A stretch of DNA of 33,377 nt, from assembly GCA_900319385.1 (NCBI GenBank), contig ONOG01000026.1, positions 1 to 33,377 of the forward strand, given 5' to 3'. The DNA comes from an uncultured Prevotellaceae bacterium. GTDB lineage: Bacteria > Bacteroidota > Bacteroidia > Bacteroidales > Bacteroidaceae. Position 1 is the first letter of the stretch. The number at the start of each line of letters is the position of its first letter. Made by a program: the position numbers and the translations under genes. Below, one piece after another: positions 31,042-33,377 of this stretch. The notes below the pieces were generated by a model. It made no database searches. It was not told where the DNA came from and worked only from the letters and a program-made list of their open reading frames with translations.

Positions 31042-33060
31042 TCATCGCACGAACTTCGTGCTGCGGGTCGTGCCGCGCACTTGCCAGCTGACGACGTAGC
31101 TGCCCCGTGGCAGGTCGGAGACGCTGCAGGGGTCGCTGGCGCGGAACGTGCGGAGCAGCTGGCCGCCGGCGGTGAACAGACGGACGGTGAACGTGAGCTG
31201 CGTGGGGTCGGCTGCGCCGAAATGCAGGGTCTGGTTCGTAGGATTGTAGGCCAGGGCATAGTCGTCGGGCTCCTGCGGCAAGTCGATACCCGTAGGCGTG
31301 TCGTCGTCGGGTAGGGGAGTGGTCGGTGTGAAACGCCAGAGGCGATTGTTGCTCTGTGCATTGCGCTCGTCGGTCGTGTAGGAGAGGATGCGTGTGCCGT
31401 CCGAGGCGTTTCCGCCCTCGATGTTGGCGGTGTGCTGGGTCGCCACGTTCGTCAGATTATACAGATTGTCAGTGCCTTGCGGCGTGATGATCCACAGTTG
31501 GCGTTCATCCTCGGGGTCGGGTTCGGCAAGCGCAAGCTGCGTTCCCAGATTCGTGGTCGGCGTGCAGTCGCCCTCGGTGGGGTCGATGAGTGCGAGGCCG
31601 TCGGCGCGGTTTTGGATGAAGAAATAGTCGCCCAGCTTCGTGATGATCCATTCCTGCGACTCACGCTGGCTGTCGTCCTTCCATGCCACGACAGCGCCGT
31701 CGTTGCAGTCGAAGTGCGTTCCGGTGCCGGCATTGGTCACGATGTAATAATACAGTTCGGGGGCGAAGGGTGGGGTAGGCGCCTTCACGCGCTTGGCAGG
31801 GAACGCCGTGGCGAGGTAGTCGATGTGCTGGTCGATGAACGTCTTCAGGTCCTGCACGTATTGGCTGTACGACGAATAGAGCACCACTTCGTGGTACATA
31901 CGCGTCTGGATGCCCCATTTCTGGTAGTTGAGCTGCTGCGACTCGTCGAGCAGTGCGGCGAGGCTGTCGATTTTCTCCATCAGATAGCCCTTCATGTTGC
32001 CCTCGACGACTTCCTGGAAACGGTCGCACACCAGACCTCCGAACCAGGGGTCCTGCCACATGCGGTTCACCCAGTTTTTCGTTGCTCCGTAGCCGTCGTC
32101 GCTCATCAGTCGGCGCACGTTGTGGCAGATGCGGCTATCGTTGTCGTAGGCGATGTCGAAGTCCCACAGCGGGCCCCAATACAGCAGGCTGTCCTGACGG
32201 TTTTTGTAGAAATACGTGCTGTAGTAGCCGTCGATGTTGGCCGACACCTCGACGGCAATCAGCCAGTTGACCAGCGACTGCGGATCGACCCACCGCCGGT
32301 AGCCCTTCTCGGCATCGGCAAAGTCCTGTCCGAAGAGCACCGTCTCGAAGTCGTTGACATACTGACGGATATACTGGTTTTGCGAATCCACAATCTCGTC
32401 TTCGTCGGGATGGTGGATGCGCACCGGAACGCCGCCGCGCGAGGTCCAGAACGTGTTGCCGTCGGCAAATCCGTCCACCTCGAGCAGGTATCCGCCGCTG
32501 ATGTCAGCCCCTTCGGGCAGCGGGTACTGCTGTTCGACGATGTTCACACGGTGGGCCTTCACCTCCACCTGGTCGCTGATCTGGTACGTACCCTGGTACG
32601 TGCCGTTGAGTGTGAGGTCGATAAACTTGGCTGCGGGGTTGTTTTTCAGGCCGAGCCACTCCCCCATCTCGCGGGTGACGGCGTTGCGCATGAGCGTCTT
32701 GTCGGCGGCATTGGCGAGCAGCGTCCACTTCTTCGCCTTGGCATAGCCCTTGCCCAGGAGTTTTTGCTTGACGGCAAACTTAATCTTATAGGGCTTCTTG
32801 GCCAGACTCCAGGTCGAGTTTCCGCGTCCGCGAATCTCCGTCTGGTCGAATTGCGTCACCACGTCCTGCTCGTCGACCAGCCACAGGGTTGACATCACAT
32901 AGTTGTCCTTGCTCCAGATACCCTGCCTGTTTTCGGTTTCGATGTAGAGATGGGGCAGGTTGGTCAGCCGCACGTGCGTTTCCTGCGCCTTCGTCTGGGA
33001 GGCAGCAAACGCCACAAAAAGGATGCTCAGCAGGTAGCAGAGCGAACGGAATTGTCTCAT
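31042..33060 (-). CDS. Secreted CotH-family protein with ricin-like lectin module and sorting tail
   Basis: 672 aa from the ATG at 33060. That start gives a clean signal peptide (about 1-25, ...QTKAQ); an upstream ATG at 33096 would overlap the likely -7 box. CotH domain about 35-420, with RGRGNSTW (77-84), KKPYKIKF (88-95) and the acidic WDFDIAYDND (299-308); CotH proteins are atypical kinases, and secreted bacterial members are often linked to cell-surface or polysaccharide functions. Residues about 435-578 form a ricin-type beta-trefoil, recognised by three QxW-like strands (QEWII, QLWII, RLWRF). The last 75 residues (LFTAGGQLLRTF, LPRGSYVV, KFVR) form a type IX secretion sorting domain. 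So it should be exported across the outer membrane. Confidence 0.88.
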   Translation of the reverse strand: MRQFRSLCYLLSILFVAFAASQTKAQETHVRLTNLPHLYIETENRQGIWSKDNYVMSTLWLVDEQDVVTQFDQTEIRGRGNSTWSLAKKPYKIKFAVKQKLLGKGYAKAKKWTLLANAADKTLMRNAVTREMGEWLGLKNNPAAKFIDLTLNGTYQGTYQISDQVEVKAHRVNIVEQQYPLPEGADISGGYLLEVDGFADGNTFWTSRGGVPVRIHHPDEDEIVDSQNQYIRQYVNDFETVLFGQDFADAEKGYRRWVDPQSLVNWLIAVEVSANIDGYYSTYFYKNRQDSLLYWGPLWDFDIAYDNDSRICHNVRRLMSDDGYGATKNWVNRMWQDPWFGGLVCDRFQEVVEGNMKGYLMEKIDSLAALLDESQQLNYQKWGIQTRMYHEVVLYSSYSQYVQDLKTFIDQHIDYLATAFPAKRVKAPTPPFAPELYYYIVTNAGTGTHFDCNDGAVVAWKDDSQRESQEWIITKLGDYFFIQNRADGLALIDPTEGDCTPTTNLGTQLALAEPDPEDERQLWIITPQGTDNLYNLTNVATQHTANIEGGNASDGTRILSYTTDERNAQSNNRLWRFTPTTPLPDDDTPTGIDLPQEPDDYALAYNPTNQTLHFGAADPTQLTFTVRLFTAGGQLLRTFRASDPCSVSDLPRGSYVVSWQVRGTTRSTKFVR

Positions 33061-33377
33061 TGTCAAAAAATCAATGCATTGAGTTAGGGGCTTCAAAGTT
33101 CGTCATTTTTTTTCAAACAACGAATATTTTTAACATAAAAAGTGAAGATTGGGCGCGAGTTATGTGGAGTTGAGGGTGAGGGTCGTCAATCCCATAAAAT
33201 CATGTTCATCCAAGTTTGGCGGGTTGGATTCCGTGTATGTCTAATTTTTTTACCATGAATTGCATGAATAAAATAAAGCATAGTTTTTTCATGGATACTT
33301 AGAATTCATGCCTTCAACCATGAATGGTGGCAACCATAAATGGTGGATGCTCCGCATCTATACCTCTCTGGCAGACA
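33061..33377. other. Gene-free region upstream of the CotH gene
   Basis: No gene is seen to the window edge. GAACTTTG on the minus strand (33094-33101) is one mismatch from the -7 consensus and may drive the CotH gene. Farther out, CATGAATT-type and CATGAATA-type words recur (33254-33310) ahead of the tandem repeat at 33315-33346. Confidence 0.4.
33315..33346. repeat. Two tandem 16-bp palindromic units
   Basis: CAACCATGAATGGTGG is followed directly by CAACCATAAATGGTGG, differing at one base. Each unit holds the palindrome ACCAT-nn-ATGGT. It may be the edge of a longer array or of an element beyond the window. Confidence 0.65.

Noticed and set aside
33061..33096. Upstream ATG (33096) for the CotH protein
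   Set aside because: It adds a polar stretch before the signal peptide and coincides with the likely -7 promoter box.

Overview
The window is a chromosomal segment of a fairly GC-rich Bacteroidales bacterium, most likely a Prevotella-type (Prevotellaceae) organism. The signs are a fused MurF/alanine racemase, a GSCFA-domain protein, TTTG-N19/20-TAnnTTTG promoters, little Shine-Dalgarno signal, T9SS-like C-terminal tails on secreted proteins, and many palindromic intergenic repeats. No tRNA, rRNA, CRISPR array, transposase, phage gene or antiphage system was found.

Layout. 1-615: no gene; a double hairpin and four tandem 79-bp palindromic repeats. 616-7830 (minus): one probable operon read as PfkB-type sugar kinase, ychF, lgt, a TrmH/SpoU-type RNA methyltransferase, a GSCFA protein and murF/alr. 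It covers envelope building plus RNA modification, and its junctions and even its coding regions are studded with 7-bp tandem arrays. 8110-12120 (plus): a very large modular GH51 arabinofuranosidase. 12121-12914: gene-free, holding a 240-bp perfectly centred dyad element and two smaller repeats. 12915-15590 (minus): a GH39-type glycosidase and a LOG-family phosphoribohydrolase. 15874-21921 (plus): mnmG, apt, uvrC, dtd, deoC, a housekeeping series with two exact parS (ParB-binding) sites flanking apt. 21978-22952 (minus): polyprenyl diphosphate synthase, divergent from polA. 23105-28097 (plus): polA and a helix-hairpin-helix outer-membrane protein. 28489-30933 (plus): GH127 beta-L-arabinofuranosidase. 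31042-33060 (minus): CotH-type secreted protein with a ricin-like lectin module.

How it fits together. The parS pair beside mnmG (gidA) suggests the segment lies in the origin-proximal, ParB-loaded part of the chromosome. The housekeeping genes cover cell-wall precursor synthesis (MurF/Alr), lipoprotein maturation (Lgt), tRNA modification and proofreading (MnmG, Dtd), nucleotide salvage (Apt, DeoC) and DNA repair (UvrC, PolA). Between them sit three exported glycosidases (GH51, GH39-like, GH127) that would suit arabinose-containing plant glycans, but there is no SusC/SusD pair, so this is not a classical polysaccharide utilisation locus.

The observations I consider most worth checking are: (1) the strict-register heptanucleotide arrays that sit at operon junctions and also run in frame through murF, trmH, lgt and the kinase gene; (2) a parS site that doubles as the stem of the apt transcription terminator; (3) an exact 40-bp inverted repeat pair that brackets the ychF-lgt junction and rewrites the Lgt N-terminus; and (4) the purine-rich leader of the LOG gene.
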